A stretch of 64,000 bases of DNA from Neomegalonema sp. Its GTDB lineage: Bacteria > Pseudomonadota > Alphaproteobacteria > Rhodobacterales > Rhodobacteraceae. The position numbers and the translations under genes were made by a program. Numbering within the stretch: position 1 is the first letter of the stretch; each line of letters starts with the position of its first letter. The stretch spans positions 1 through 64,000 of the forward strand of contig JALEFY010000030.1 in NCBI GenBank assembly GCA_022760435.1. The letters run 5' to 3'. Positions 25,522 through 33,852 of this stretch are shown in pieces. A model generated the notes under the pieces. It was given only the letters and a program-made list of their open reading frames with translations, had not been told where the DNA came from and did not search any database.

Positions 25522-26115
25522 ATGAAAACCCTGATCCAAACCGTCCTTCTGGGTGCCAGCCTGCTCGCGGGCAGCGCCGCCCTCGCCGCCGATGCGCCGA
25601 GCGATCCCAAGAAGCAGACCGCCTGGGGCCTCTATCTGAGCGCGCAGGAAGCCCATGACATGGAGATGAGCGGCGGCGATGCGGTGCTGTTCGTCGATGT
25701 GCGCGAGCCGATCGAGATCATGTTCACCGGCTTCACCGATGTGGTCGATGTCAACGTGCCCTTCATGCTGGCCAACCCGAGCAAGTGGAACCCGAAGAAG
25801 CCGGTACTGGCGATGGAGAAGAACCCCGGCTTCGCGCAAGGCATCCTCGATGCGCTGGCGGAGCGTGGGCTCGACAAATCGGCGCCGGTGATCCTGATGT
25901 GCCGCTCGGGCGGTACCCGCGGCGCGCCGTCGGCCAAGGCGCTGGAGGGGCTGGGGCTCGAGAAGGTCTATGTGGTGGTCGATGGTTTTGAAGGCAGCAC
26001 CGACAAGGCGAACCCGAAGGGCCCCTGGCGCACGGTGAACGGCTGGAAAAACGCCGGGCTGCCCTGGAGCTACAAGCTCAACCCCGAGAAGATCTACACC
26101 CGCCCGGCGCAGTGA
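25522..26115 (+). CDS. Periplasmic rhodanese-domain protein
   Basis: A 197-residue exported protein with a signal peptide to about residue 23 (SAALAADAP) and one rhodanese domain. VLFVDVREPIEIMFTGF is the strand-helix hallmark, and the active-site loop is MCRSGGTRGAPSA with Cys127 as the persulfide carrier. It likely takes or donates sulfane sulfur with the DsrE-like neighbour 14 bases upstream. It closes the operon; a G8/C8 hairpin with a T-run follows the stop. It may detoxify or use thiosulfate or polysulfide produced near the octaheme tetrathionate-reductase-type cytochrome. Confidence 0.9.
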   Translation: MKTLIQTVLLGASLLAGSAALAADAPSDPKKQTAWGLYLSAQEAHDMEMSGGDAVLFVDVREPIEIMFTGFTDVVDVNVPFMLANPSKWNPKKPVLAMEKNPGFAQGILDALAERGLDKSAPVILMCRSGGTRGAPSAKALEGLGLEKVYVVVDGFEGSTDKANPKGPWRTVNGWKNAGLPWSYKLNPEKIYTRPAQ

Positions 26116-26123
26116 TCGGATTA

Positions 26124-26151
26124 GGGGGGGGCGGTCCAGCCCCCCCCTTTT
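26124..26151 (+). terminator. Rho-independent terminator after the rhodanese gene
   Basis: Eight G residues (26124-26131) pair with eight C residues (26140-26147) across an eight-base loop, followed by TTTT. It starts nine bases after the stop codon and should end the membrane protein-DsrE-rhodanese transcript. Confidence 0.88.
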
Positions 26152-26199
26152 GCCCCAGCCTGCCGCTTTCACCCTCGCCCCTGTCACCCAACCGCCCCT

Positions 26200-26867
26200 G
26201 TCATCCTCGGACTTGTTCCGAGGATCCATTTCGCCGCAGGCGGCCATGGATGGTCGCAGGGGCGCCGACTCGGCCCAGCTCCTTTCCAAGAAATTCCAGG
26301 TTCCGAAGCGCTGAGACATGGGCCCTCGGGACAAGTCCAAGGACGACCGGTCCTTGTGTCTTGGCGCGAGCAAGGAAACCGCAAGGCCACGCCGCCTCCG
26401 CGTCTCTTGTTTATGTTTCTGTCATCCTTGCCCAAGTCATCCTCGGACTGGTTCCGAGGATCCATCGGGCCGCAGGCGGCCGTGGATGGTCCAAAGGCCG
26501 CCCTCTCAGCCAGCCTCTTTCCGAGAATTTCCAAGTTCCGAAGCGCTGAGACATGGGTCCTCGCGACGAGCCCGAGGACGACCGGTCCTTGTGTCTTGGC
26601 GCGAGCGAGGAAACCGCAAGGCCACGCCGCCTCCGCGTCTGTTCAGTACCGACCGCACATCCGCGCCCTTTGCCCCTGTCACCCAACCGTCCCTGTCATC
26701 CTCGGACTTGTTCCGAGGATCCATTTCGCCGCAGGCGGCCATGGATGGTCCCAAGGCCACTATCTCGGCCACCCTCCCGGCCCAGCCTCTTCCCGAGAAT
26801 TTCCAAGTTCCGAAGAGCTGAGACATGGGTCCTCGGGACGAGCCCGAGGACGACTGGTCCTTGTGTC
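26200..26867. repeat. Three ~160-bp MITE/BIME-like repeats in a noncoding array
   Basis: Copies lie at about 26200-26360, 26436-26595 and 26695-26867. Each begins GTCATCCTCGGACT and ends near CCGAGGACGAC, an imperfect terminal inverted repeat, and holds inner palindromes (TCCTCGGAC/GTTCCGAGGA; GCCGCAGGCGGC). After copies 1 and 2 a further ~45-base block is also repeated (26361-26405 and 26596-26640), so the array behaves as a ~235-base tandem unit. Many overlapping open frames run through it on both strands, but they follow the repeats and are not credible genes. It occupies nearly all of the 782-bp gap between the rhodanese gene and yciI. Similar dispersed elements are common in Rhodobacterales genomes, in my experience. 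Confidence 0.88.
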
Positions 26868-26897
26868 TGAATACGTGCGAGGACGCCCGCCTTGGCG

Positions 26898-27170
26898 TCA
26901 GCCGAGGACCTTTTTCCACGGCCGGATCTCGACACTCTCGAACAGACCGGCGGCCTTGTAGGGGTCCTGCGCCGCCCAGGCGGTGGCGGCGGCGAGGTCT
27001 TCTGCCTCGACCACCAGCAGCGAGCCGTTCATGGTCTCGCCATCCTCGGCGAGGAACGGGCCGGCCATCAGCACATTGGACGCCTTGAGCCAGGCCACAT
27101 GCGCCTCGCGATTGGCCAGCCGGGTGGGCAGATGATCGGGCTTGTCCTTGCAGATGATCGCAAACAGCAT
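26898..27170 (-). CDS. YciI family protein
   Basis: A 90-residue ferredoxin-like-fold protein of the YciI family (MLFAIICKDKPDHLPTRLAN, then HVAWLKA and MNGSLLVVEAEDLAAATAWA). The His-Asp pair expected in the YciI pocket can be read in REAHVAWL and the AEDGE region, but no reaction is established for the family in general. The start at 27170 has AGGAG eight bases upstream; the frame extends to 27221 without similarity. It follows tsaD by 78 bases on the same strand. In related Rhodobacterales I recall gpsA sitting between these two genes; it is absent here. Confidence 0.88.
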   Translation of the reverse strand: MLFAIICKDKPDHLPTRLANREAHVAWLKASNVLMAGPFLAEDGETMNGSLLVVEAEDLAAATAWAAQDPYKAAGLFESVEIRPWKKVLG

Positions 27171-27248
27171 CGGTGTTCTCCTGAGATGACGAGGTCGTGA
27201 GAAGATGGGGCCTTGCAACATGGCCGTGCAACCCGGCGTGGAAACTGA

Positions 27249-28364
27249 CTACGCTTTCGCGCCGCGCTTGCCTGAGCCGAGCATCGGGGCGGCGCTTTCG
27301 TCGAGGGGCCAGCGGGGGCGGGCCTGCACCTCGTCCAGCGCATGGCGCTCGGAGCGGGCGAAGCGCTCGAGCCCGGCCCAGGCGATCATCGCAGCGTTAT
27401 CGGTGCACAGCTTGAGCGGCGGGGCGACAAAGCGCAGGCCGGCCTCCGCGGCAACCGCTTGCAAGGCGGCGCGCAGGGCGGTGTTCGCCGCCACCCCGCC
27501 CGCCACCGCGAGCCCGAAACCCGTTCCATATTCCTCGACAAAGATCCGCACCGCGCGGCGGGTCTTCTCGGCCAGTACATCACAGACCGCCGCCTGAAAG
27601 CTCGCGCACAGATCGGCGACATCGCCGTCGCTGAGCGCGGCGCCGCGCATCTCGGCCTGCGCATCGGCGGCCAGACGCAGCGCGGTCTTGAGGCCCGAGA
27701 AGGACATGTCGGCGCCGGGGCGATCCATCAGCGGGCGGGGCAGGGCAAAGCGCGCCGCATCCCCCGACCCGGCCCAGCGCTCGACCAGCGGCCCGCCGGG
27801 AAAGCCGAGCCCGAGATATTTGGCGATCTTGTCAAACGCCTCGCCCGGGCTGTCATCAATCGTGCCGCCGAGCCGCCGATAGCAGCCCAGTGCCTCGACC
27901 GCGATCAGTTGGCAATGCCCGCCCGAGGCCAGCAGCAGCAGATAGGGATAGGCGAGCCCGTCGGTCAGCCTCGGGGTCAGCGCATGGCCCTCGAGATGGT
28001 TGATCCCGAGCAGCGGCAGGCCCCGCGCCGCCGCGATCATCTTGGCGGTGATCACGCCCGACAGCACGCCCCCGATCAGCCCCGGCCCGGCAGTGACCGC
28101 CACCGCGTCGATCGCCTCCCAGGCGGTGCCTGCCTCCTGAAGCGCAAGCCGGATCACATCATCGAGGCGCTCGACATGGGCGCGCGCGGCGATCTCGGGC
28201 ACGACACCGCCATAGATCTCGTGCAGCCCCTCCTGGCTCCAGACGGTATTGCCGAGGATCTGCGGCGCGCTCGGGGAGCCGCCCGCAATCTGCGCTCGCA
28301 CCACTGCCGCCGCGGTTTCGTCGCAGCTTGATTCAATGCCGAGCAGGGTGGCGGTTTGCGTCAT
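27249..28364 (-). CDS. tsaD: tRNA N6-adenosine threonylcarbamoyltransferase
   Basis: A 371-residue ASKHA-fold enzyme that transfers threonylcarbamoyl to A37 of ANN-decoding tRNAs, acting with TsaB and TsaE. The N-terminal [15 protein letters not shown] and the metal-binding pair His123/His127 in NHLEGHAL are diagnostic, with LASGGHCQL and the [10 protein letters not shown] segment also present. The start at 28364 is the ATG that begins [15 protein letters not shown]; an upstream ATG at 28445 would add 27 residues without family similarity. Divergent from hemC across 131 bases, as in other Rhodobacterales. Confidence 0.96.
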   Translation of the reverse strand: MTQTATLLGIESSCDETAAAVVRAQIAGGSPSAPQILGNTVWSQEGLHEIYGGVVPEIAARAHVERLDDVIRLALQEAGTAWEAIDAVAVTAGPGLIGGVLSGVITAKMIAAARGLPLLGINHLEGHALTPRLTDGLAYPYLLLLASGGHCQLIAVEALGCYRRLGGTIDDSPGEAFDKIAKYLGLGFPGGPLVERWAGSGDAARFALPRPLMDRPGADMSFSGLKTALRLAADAQAEMRGAALSDGDVADLCASFQAAVCDVLAEKTRRAVRIFVEEYGTGFGLAVAGGVAANTALRAALQAVAAEAGLRFVAPPLKLCTDNAAMIAWAGLERFARSERHALDEVQARPRWPLDESAAPMLGSGKRGAKA

Positions 28365-28495
28365 GACGTGAGATAGAGCGCGCTCAGGGAAAACGGATCC
28401 ATGCTGCGTAGCGCGCCGGGCGGGCGCTGCCAAGCCCCGCCGCACGCCTTGAGCGCCGCCGCAGCCCTATGGATCGAAGAACGGAGCCAAGGCCC

Positions 28496-29449
28496 ATGAG
28501 CGAGACGTCTGCCAGCCCCATCCTCACTTTGGGCACCCGCGGCAGTCCGCTGGCGCTGGCCCAAGCCTATCAGACCCGCGATCTGCTCGTGGCGCATCTG
28601 GGCTGCGCGGCCGAGGCGATTGCGGTTGAGATCCTCACCACCAAGGGCGATCAGTTGCTCGATCGCTCGCTGGCCGAGGCCGGGGGCAAGGGCCTGTTCG
28701 TCAAGGAGCTCGATGAGGCGCTGCTCTCGGGCCGGATCGACATCGCGGTGCATTCGAGCAAGGATGTGCCGACCATCCTGCCTCAGGGGCTGGTGCTGCC
28801 CGCGTTCCTCGAGCGCGAGGATGTGCGCGACGCCTTCATTTCTCCGAAAGCTCAGGGCCTCGCCGATCTGCCGAGCGGGGCGCTGGTCGGCACCGCCTCG
28901 CTGCGCCGGCAAGCGCAGGTGCTGCGCGCGCGCCCGGATCTGCGGGTGGCGATCTTTCGCGGCAATGTGCAGACGCGGCTGCGCAAGCTTGAGGAGGGGC
29001 AGGCGGATGCCACCTTCCTCGCGCTGGCCGGATTGCGTCGGCTCGGGATGGAAGAGGTGCTGAGCAGCGTCATCGAGACCGAGGCGATGTTGCCGGCGGT
29101 GGCGCAAGGGGCGATCGGGCTCTCTTGCCGCGCGGATGACGAGACGGCGCTTGCTGCCCTTGCCGCGCTCGATCATGCGCCGACGCGGATCCGGGTCAGT
29201 GCCGAGCGCGCGTTCCTGCGCCAGCTCGATGGCTCTTGCCGCACGCCGCTGGCGGCGCTGGCGACGCTCGCGCCGGATGGAGCGCTGCATCTGCGCGGCG
29301 AGATCCTGAGCGTCGATGGCCAGACCCATTACGCTGGCGAGCGCCGCGGCGCTGCCGATGAGGCGGAAGCCATGGGCGCCGATCTGGCCGAGGAGCTGCT
29401 CACCCGCGCCGGACCGGCCTTCATGGAAGCGCTGCGCGCGGCGGGGTGA
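28496..29449 (+). CDS. hemC: Hydroxymethylbilane synthase (porphobilinogen deaminase)
   Basis: A 317-residue cytosolic enzyme that polymerises four porphobilinogen units in tetrapyrrole synthesis. The N-terminus TLGTRGSPLALAQAYQTRDL, the AVHSSKDVPT loop, FRGNVQTRLRKL and the cofactor-binding Cys248 in LDGSCRTPLAAL are all present; Cys248 carries the dipyrromethane. I start at 28496 (MSETSASP); an ATG at 28469 is also in frame. hemD begins four bases after the stop. Confidence 0.97.
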   Translation: MSETSASPILTLGTRGSPLALAQAYQTRDLLVAHLGCAAEAIAVEILTTKGDQLLDRSLAEAGGKGLFVKELDEALLSGRIDIAVHSSKDVPTILPQGLVLPAFLEREDVRDAFISPKAQGLADLPSGALVGTASLRRQAQVLRARPDLRVAIFRGNVQTRLRKLEEGQADATFLALAGLRRLGMEEVLSSVIETEAMLPAVAQGAIGLSCRADDETALAALAALDHAPTRIRVSAERAFLRQLDGSCRTPLAALATLAPDGALHLRGEILSVDGQTHYAGERRGAADEAEAMGADLAEELLTRAGPAFMEALRAAG

Positions 29450-29453
29450 GGTG

Positions 29454-30146
29454 ATGGCCCGGCTGATCGTCACCCGCCCGCAGCCTCAGGCCGATGCGCT
29501 GGCCGAGCAGTTGCGCGGGCTCGGCCATATCCCATTGCTCGCGCCGCTCTCGGCCTATGCGCCGCTCGTCTTCACGCCGCCGCAACAGGCTTTCGATGCG
29601 GTGCTGTTCACCTCCGCCGCCGCCCCGCGCTTTGGTCCCGGACCCGATCAGATCCCCGGAGCATCGGTCTTCGCGGTGGGCGAGGCGACGGCGCAAGCGG
29701 CGCGGGGGGCGGGTTTTGCGGATGTGACCAGCGCGCAAGGCGATGGCCAGGCGCTCGCCGATCTGGTTGCGGCGCGCTACCCCAAGCCCGCGCGCTTCTT
29801 GCATCCGCGCGGCGCGGAGCTGGGCTTTGACATGGCGGCGGCGCTCACCGCCCAAGGTCATGAGGTCGCGGCGCCCATCGTCTACCAGATGGTCTGGGAG
29901 CGCGACTTGCCCGAGCCCGTGCGCGCGGCGATCACGTCCGGGGCGGCCAATGGCGTCCTGCTGCTCTCCCCGCGCGCGGCCCAGCATTTCCTCGCGCTGA
30001 GCAAATCCCTGCCCATAGGCGCGCTCACGGCCTATTGCATGAGCCCCAGGATCGCTCAGATCTGTGCAGATGCGCAATTTGGCCATGTCACTGTTGCATC
30101 GAGGCCAGAGATCGCGTCTGTGCTGGACCTGCTTGTCGATGGGTAG
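29454..30146 (+). CDS. hemD: Uroporphyrinogen-III synthase
   Basis: A 230-residue enzyme that closes and inverts ring D of hydroxymethylbilane. HemD is poorly conserved, but ARLIVTRPQPQADALAEQL, LFTSAAAPRF, FAVGEATAQAARGAGF and the C-terminal CMSPRIAQICADAQFGHV are typical. It lies four bases after hemC and upstream of the Mic60 gene. The ATG at 29454 follows GAGGTG; the frame opens earlier inside hemC. Note that residues 45-60 are somewhat shorter than in many homologues. Confidence 0.92.
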   Translation: MARLIVTRPQPQADALAEQLRGLGHIPLLAPLSAYAPLVFTPPQQAFDAVLFTSAAAPRFGPGPDQIPGASVFAVGEATAQAARGAGFADVTSAQGDGQALADLVAARYPKPARFLHPRGAELGFDMAAALTAQGHEVAAPIVYQMVWERDLPEPVRAAITSGAANGVLLLSPRAAQHFLALSKSLPIGALTAYCMSPRIAQICADAQFGHVTVASRPEIASVLDLLVDG

Positions 30147-30337
30147 ATATCGGTAAGAACTTGTTAACGGAGAAAAACCATTGCTGGGCGCGACGCGAAC
30201 TGGTCTGGATCTGACCAGCGCAGTAAACTGGGCTCGGGATGACGGTGGGCCTCGCCCGCTCTTCTATCGGTGACGCGCGCGCTGGCGTGCTGGAATTAAT
30301 GCGCGGTTCGGCGCGCTTGAATGATGGGTGTCAAGGC

Positions 30338-31837
30338 ATGGCAGAACGCAACAAAGAGCATTCCGAAAACCAGGCATCTGTCGAGGATGCTCAAATCGTC
30401 GAGGATGCGCAGGTCGTCGAGCCTGATGCGGCTGAAGAGGCGGCGAAGGCCGCCGATGAAGCGGATTTGCGGCCCGACGAGGCTTATGATCGGATCGAGG
30501 AAGCCGCCGCCATCGCCGAGGCCGAGCAGGTCGGCCCGCATGAGCAGGCCGCGCCGGATGAAGACCTGACGCAGGAGCCGCCGCTTGATGAGACGGCGCA
30601 AGATACCGATACGGCGTCTGTTCCCCCCGCTGCCGCCGCGCCAGCGCGCTCGGGGGGCAGCTTTTTCGGCTCGCTGCTGACCGGCCTGATCGGGGCCGTG
30701 ATCGGCGGCGGGGCGGTGCTGTTCGGTGGCCCGTTGATCGGCGACAAGATCCCGCAAGACTATGCCATCGCCCGCAAGACCGGGGTCGATGCCGCCATCG
30801 ACGCGGTGCGCGAGGATCTCTCCGGCTCACTGGGCCAGTTGGGGAAAAAGCTCGACGGGCTCGAGGCGCAGACCCAGACCCTGGCCAGCAAGGAGGCGCT
30901 CGCCACCGGGCTCGAGCAGAGCCGCGATGCGCGCGAGGGCGTCAAGCTCGAGGCCGCCAAGGCCGCGACCAATCTGCAAAACGAGATCGATGTGCTCGGT
31001 AAATCGGTCAACAAGACCGAAAGCGCCCTGCGCGATCAGCAAGATGAGCTGGGCAAGGAGCTTGCCGCGCTGCGCGATCAGATCGCGACCCTGGCCACGG
31101 CGACGTCGGCCAATGTGCAAGCCGGGGCAGGGGGAGAGGGCGCGGCTGCCGGTGATCCCGGCATGCTCACCCGCCTCGCACTGCTCGAAGGGCGCATCCG
31201 CCAGCTTCAGGGCCAGATCGACGCTTTGCCGCGCGCGGTCACCGATACCCCCGATTACTCGCGCCTCGAGCTGATCGAGCAGCGCCTTACCGAGCTTGAG
31301 AACAAACCCACCGTACGTGCCGCCGAGAATGCGGCCTTCGGCGTGGCGGTCTCCTCGCTGAGCCAGGCGGTGCTGGGTTCCGCGCCTTTCCGCTCCGAGC
31401 TGGAGATGGTCGAGAAGATCACCGGCTTCAAACCGCCGCAAGCGCTTGATGCGCTGGCCGATACCGGCCTGCCTTCGACCCCGGCGCTGGCCAAACGCTT
31501 CGAGCCCGCCAAACGCGCCGCCTTGCGCGCTGCTGCCGAGGCCGAGCGGGCGGCCAAGACCGAAGCCGAGGGCGAGACCGGCGTTGCCGGCTGGCTGTCC
31601 TCGCTGGTCATCGTCACCTCCGAGGATGATCTGGAGGGCGAGAGCCCGGCGGCGATCCTCAACCGCGCACAAGAGCGGGTCGAGGCCGATGATCTGCATG
31701 CCGCGCTCAGTGAGCTGTCGGCCCTGCCCGCCGAGGCCAAGGCACCGCTCGAGAGCTGGATCAAGGATGCCAGCGCCCGGGTCGAGGCCGAAGCCGCGCT
31801 CAAGAAACTGCAAACCCAACTTCTGCAATCGAACTGA
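30338..31837 (+). CDS. Mic60/mitofilin-like inner-membrane protein
   Basis: A 499-residue protein with an acidic, Glu/Ala-rich N-terminal region (~1-105), one transmembrane helix (FGSLLTGLIGAVIGGGAVL), a long coiled coil (~145-320) and a C-terminal mitofilin-type domain (FGVAVSSLSQAVLGSAPFRS onward). Alphaproteobacterial Mic60 bends the inner membrane, the ancestral role of mitochondrial MICOS. The hemD-mic60-hemY order supports the call. The start at 30338 begins MAERNKEHSENQ; the frame extends to 30239 with no supporting site. Earlier annotations often call it hypothetical or uroporphyrin-III methylase-like by proximity. Confidence 0.88.
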   Translation: MAERNKEHSENQASVEDAQIVEDAQVVEPDAAEEAAKAADEADLRPDEAYDRIEEAAAIAEAEQVGPHEQAAPDEDLTQEPPLDETAQDTDTASVPPAAAAPARSGGSFFGSLLTGLIGAVIGGGAVLFGGPLIGDKIPQDYAIARKTGVDAAIDAVREDLSGSLGQLGKKLDGLEAQTQTLASKEALATGLEQSRDAREGVKLEAAKAATNLQNEIDVLGKSVNKTESALRDQQDELGKELAALRDQIATLATATSANVQAGAGGEGAAAGDPGMLTRLALLEGRIRQLQGQIDALPRAVTDTPDYSRLELIEQRLTELENKPTVRAAENAAFGVAVSSLSQAVLGSAPFRSELEMVEKITGFKPPQALDALADTGLPSTPALAKRFEPAKRAALRAAAEAERAAKTEAEGETGVAGWLSSLVIVTSEDDLEGESPAAILNRAQERVEADDLHAALSELSALPAEAKAPLESWIKDASARVEAEAALKKLQTQLLQSN

Positions 31838-31917
31838 GCGGCGCGCCCGGTGCCACTGCAAGTCGCACTCGCCACGCCAACAAGACGCATCCTTCGGGGG
31901 AAACGGAGCCACCGCCC

Positions 31918-33384
31918 ATGTTAAAGCTCATCATCAAGATCCTGCTCGCCATGGCCGCCGTGGCCGCCGCCGTCTGGGCCATCCTGTGGTGGCAGGGGAT
32001 CGAGGGCGTCACCACGCTGGAATTCGGGGGCAATACCCTCACCACCGAGACCAAGAATGTCGTGATCGGGGTGCCGCTCATCTTCGGCGTCTTGTGGTTC
32101 GTGATTGCGCTGGTGCGCGGCACGCTGGGTTCGTTCTCGGCGCTGTTCGGATTTGTGCGCCGTCGCCGTCATGAGCGCGGGCTCGATGCGCTGTCCAAGA
32201 CCCTGATCGCCATCGCCGAGGAAGACGGCAAGAAGGCGATGAAACTGGCGATGAAGGCCGAGCGCTTGCTCGACAACCCCGATCTCACCCGACTGGTCAA
32301 CGCCCAGGCCGCGACCATGGCCGGGGACCGCTTGCGGGCTGAGAAATATTTCGAGCTGATGTCAACCGATCCGGATACCAATTATCTGGGCGTGCGCGGC
32401 CTGCTGCAACAGGCGCTCGAGGACAAGAAGAACGAGCGGGCCTTGCGCCTCGCCGAGCAAGCCCATGACATGCGGCCCAAGGCGCCCGAAGTGCTCGACA
32501 TCATGTTCGATCTGCAACGCAAGAAGGGCGATTGGGCCGGGGCCCGCCAGACCATCGAGGCCGGGGTGCGGGCGCGTCGCCTGACCCGCGATGTCGGCGA
32601 TCGTCGCCGCGCGGTGCTCTATCTGACCGATGCGATGCAAAAGCAGAAAGAGGGCGATATGAAGGGCGCCTATACCGAAGCGCGCGAGGCAGCTCGATTG
32701 TCTCCTGCGCTGGCGCCCGCTGCGGTACTCTCGGCGCGGCTTCTCACCCAGAATGGCGATCCGCGTGAAGCGTCGCGGGCGCTGATCCGGGCCTGGAAGC
32801 AGAGCCCACATCCAAGCATCGCCGCCGGTTTCGCCGCGCTCGCCCCGCATGAGGAGCCTGCGGCCCGGCTCAAGCGTTTTGAACGTCTGATCGGCGCCAA
32901 TCCGATGCATGCCGAAAGCAAGCTGCTCAAGGCCGAACTGGCCATCGCCGCCGGTCAACTCACCGTGGCGCGCGATGCCCTCGGCGATCTGCCCGAGACC
33001 GAGCCGACCGCGCGCGCCTGTGCACTGATGGCGGCGATCGAGCAGGGGCAAGCCGGTGGTGAAGCTGCGGTGCGCGGCTGGTTGTCGAAAGCCGCTGCGG
33101 CCCCGCGCGGGGCGCAATGGGTCTGCGACAATTGCGGGCATATCGCCGCCGAATGGACCCATTCTTGCGGGAGCTGCAACGCCTTTGACACCCTGTCCTG
33201 GAAACAGATCGAAGGCCCGCAAGCGCTCGAAGACGCCGCACTGTTCCCGCTTCTGGCTCAGGATGATCAGCCCGCCCCGATCGCTCCGGCAGCCGGTGCT
33301 GTTGCCGTCGCCGTCTCCGATAGCGAGGATGAGCCGAAGGTGATCGAGCCCGCGCGGCAAGGCGAGATCATCCCGGCTTCGTGA
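31918..33384 (+). CDS. hemY: HemY-like tetratricopeptide membrane protein
   Basis: A 488-residue protein with two N-terminal membrane helices (residues 4-25 and ~47-65), the HemY_N region and TPR repeats to ~380, involved in late heme synthesis or its membrane organisation. The C-terminus holds a rubredoxin-like zinc ribbon, with CxxC at 403-406 and at 417-420 (CDNCG, HSCGSC), and a disordered tail. This is the Proteobacterial HemY of hemCDXY operons, not protoporphyrinogen oxidase of Gram-positives. It follows the Mic60 gene by 80 bases. Confidence 0.9.
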   Translation: MLKLIIKILLAMAAVAAAVWAILWWQGIEGVTTLEFGGNTLTTETKNVVIGVPLIFGVLWFVIALVRGTLGSFSALFGFVRRRRHERGLDALSKTLIAIAEEDGKKAMKLAMKAERLLDNPDLTRLVNAQAATMAGDRLRAEKYFELMSTDPDTNYLGVRGLLQQALEDKKNERALRLAEQAHDMRPKAPEVLDIMFDLQRKKGDWAGARQTIEAGVRARRLTRDVGDRRRAVLYLTDAMQKQKEGDMKGAYTEAREAARLSPALAPAAVLSARLLTQNGDPREASRALIRAWKQSPHPSIAAGFAALAPHEEPAARLKRFERLIGANPMHAESKLLKAELAIAAGQLTVARDALGDLPETEPTARACALMAAIEQGQAGGEAAVRGWLSKAAAAPRGAQWVCDNCGHIAAEWTHSCGSCNAFDTLSWKQIEGPQALEDAALFPLLAQDDQPAPIAPAAGAVAVAVSDSEDEPKVIEPARQGEIIPAS

Positions 33385-33554
33385 ACGACGGATTGAAATG
33401 CGGCCCCAGGGTCGCTTTTCCTTCGTTGAATATCCCGGCGCGGGCCCGAGCGCTGTCTCGGGCCGAACGCGCGCAAAGCATTTGCATAACCGATTGGAAC
33501 CTGTTACGAGGCGCTTCCGGTCGATCAGCCCGCAGGGTCCGGCTTTCCCTATAT

Positions 33555-33630
33555 GCCGCTGTAGCTCAGCTGGTAGAGCACGTCATTCGTAATGATGGGG
33601 TCGTAGGTTCGAGTCCTATCAGCGGCACCA
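33555..33630 (+). tRNA. tRNA-Thr (anticodon CGU)
   Basis: A 76-nt cloverleaf including encoded CCA. Acceptor GCCGCTG pairs with CAGCGGC. The D-arm holds AGCTCAGCTGGTAGAGC, the anticodon loop is TTCGTAA (anticodon CGT, reading ACG) and the T-arm has GGTTCGAGTCC. No introns or odd features. Confidence 0.97.
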
Positions 33631-33691
33631 GAATCAGGGCCTGTCTGCATGAGTTCGGCTGTCTGTACGACATCGGGACGCGCGCGCCTCT

Positions 33692-33734
33692 GGACGGGAG
33701 CGTTTCGGGACGGGAGCGCATCTGGACGGGGCCG
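33692..33734 (+). repeat. 16-bp imperfect tandem repeat upstream of tig
   Basis: GGACGGG recurs at 33692, 33708 and 33724, a 16-base period, the first two within GGACGGGAGCG. The array sits in the G-rich gap between tRNA-Thr and tig, in the likely tig promoter region. Confidence 0.55.
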
Positions 33735-33852
33735 CGGGGGGATGGGGCCGCGGGTTTCGCGCCGTGAGCCATATCACGGGAAACCACATCACGGGATCAG
33801 GACGGCCGGGCAGCGCGTTTGCTGGGTCGAGTAAAGGGTGACAAGCAACGCC

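Noticed and set aside
26112-26961. Overlapping frames across the 26.2-26.9 kb repeats
   Set aside because: They exist because the repeats lack stops; their peptides just repeat the DNA unit on both strands.
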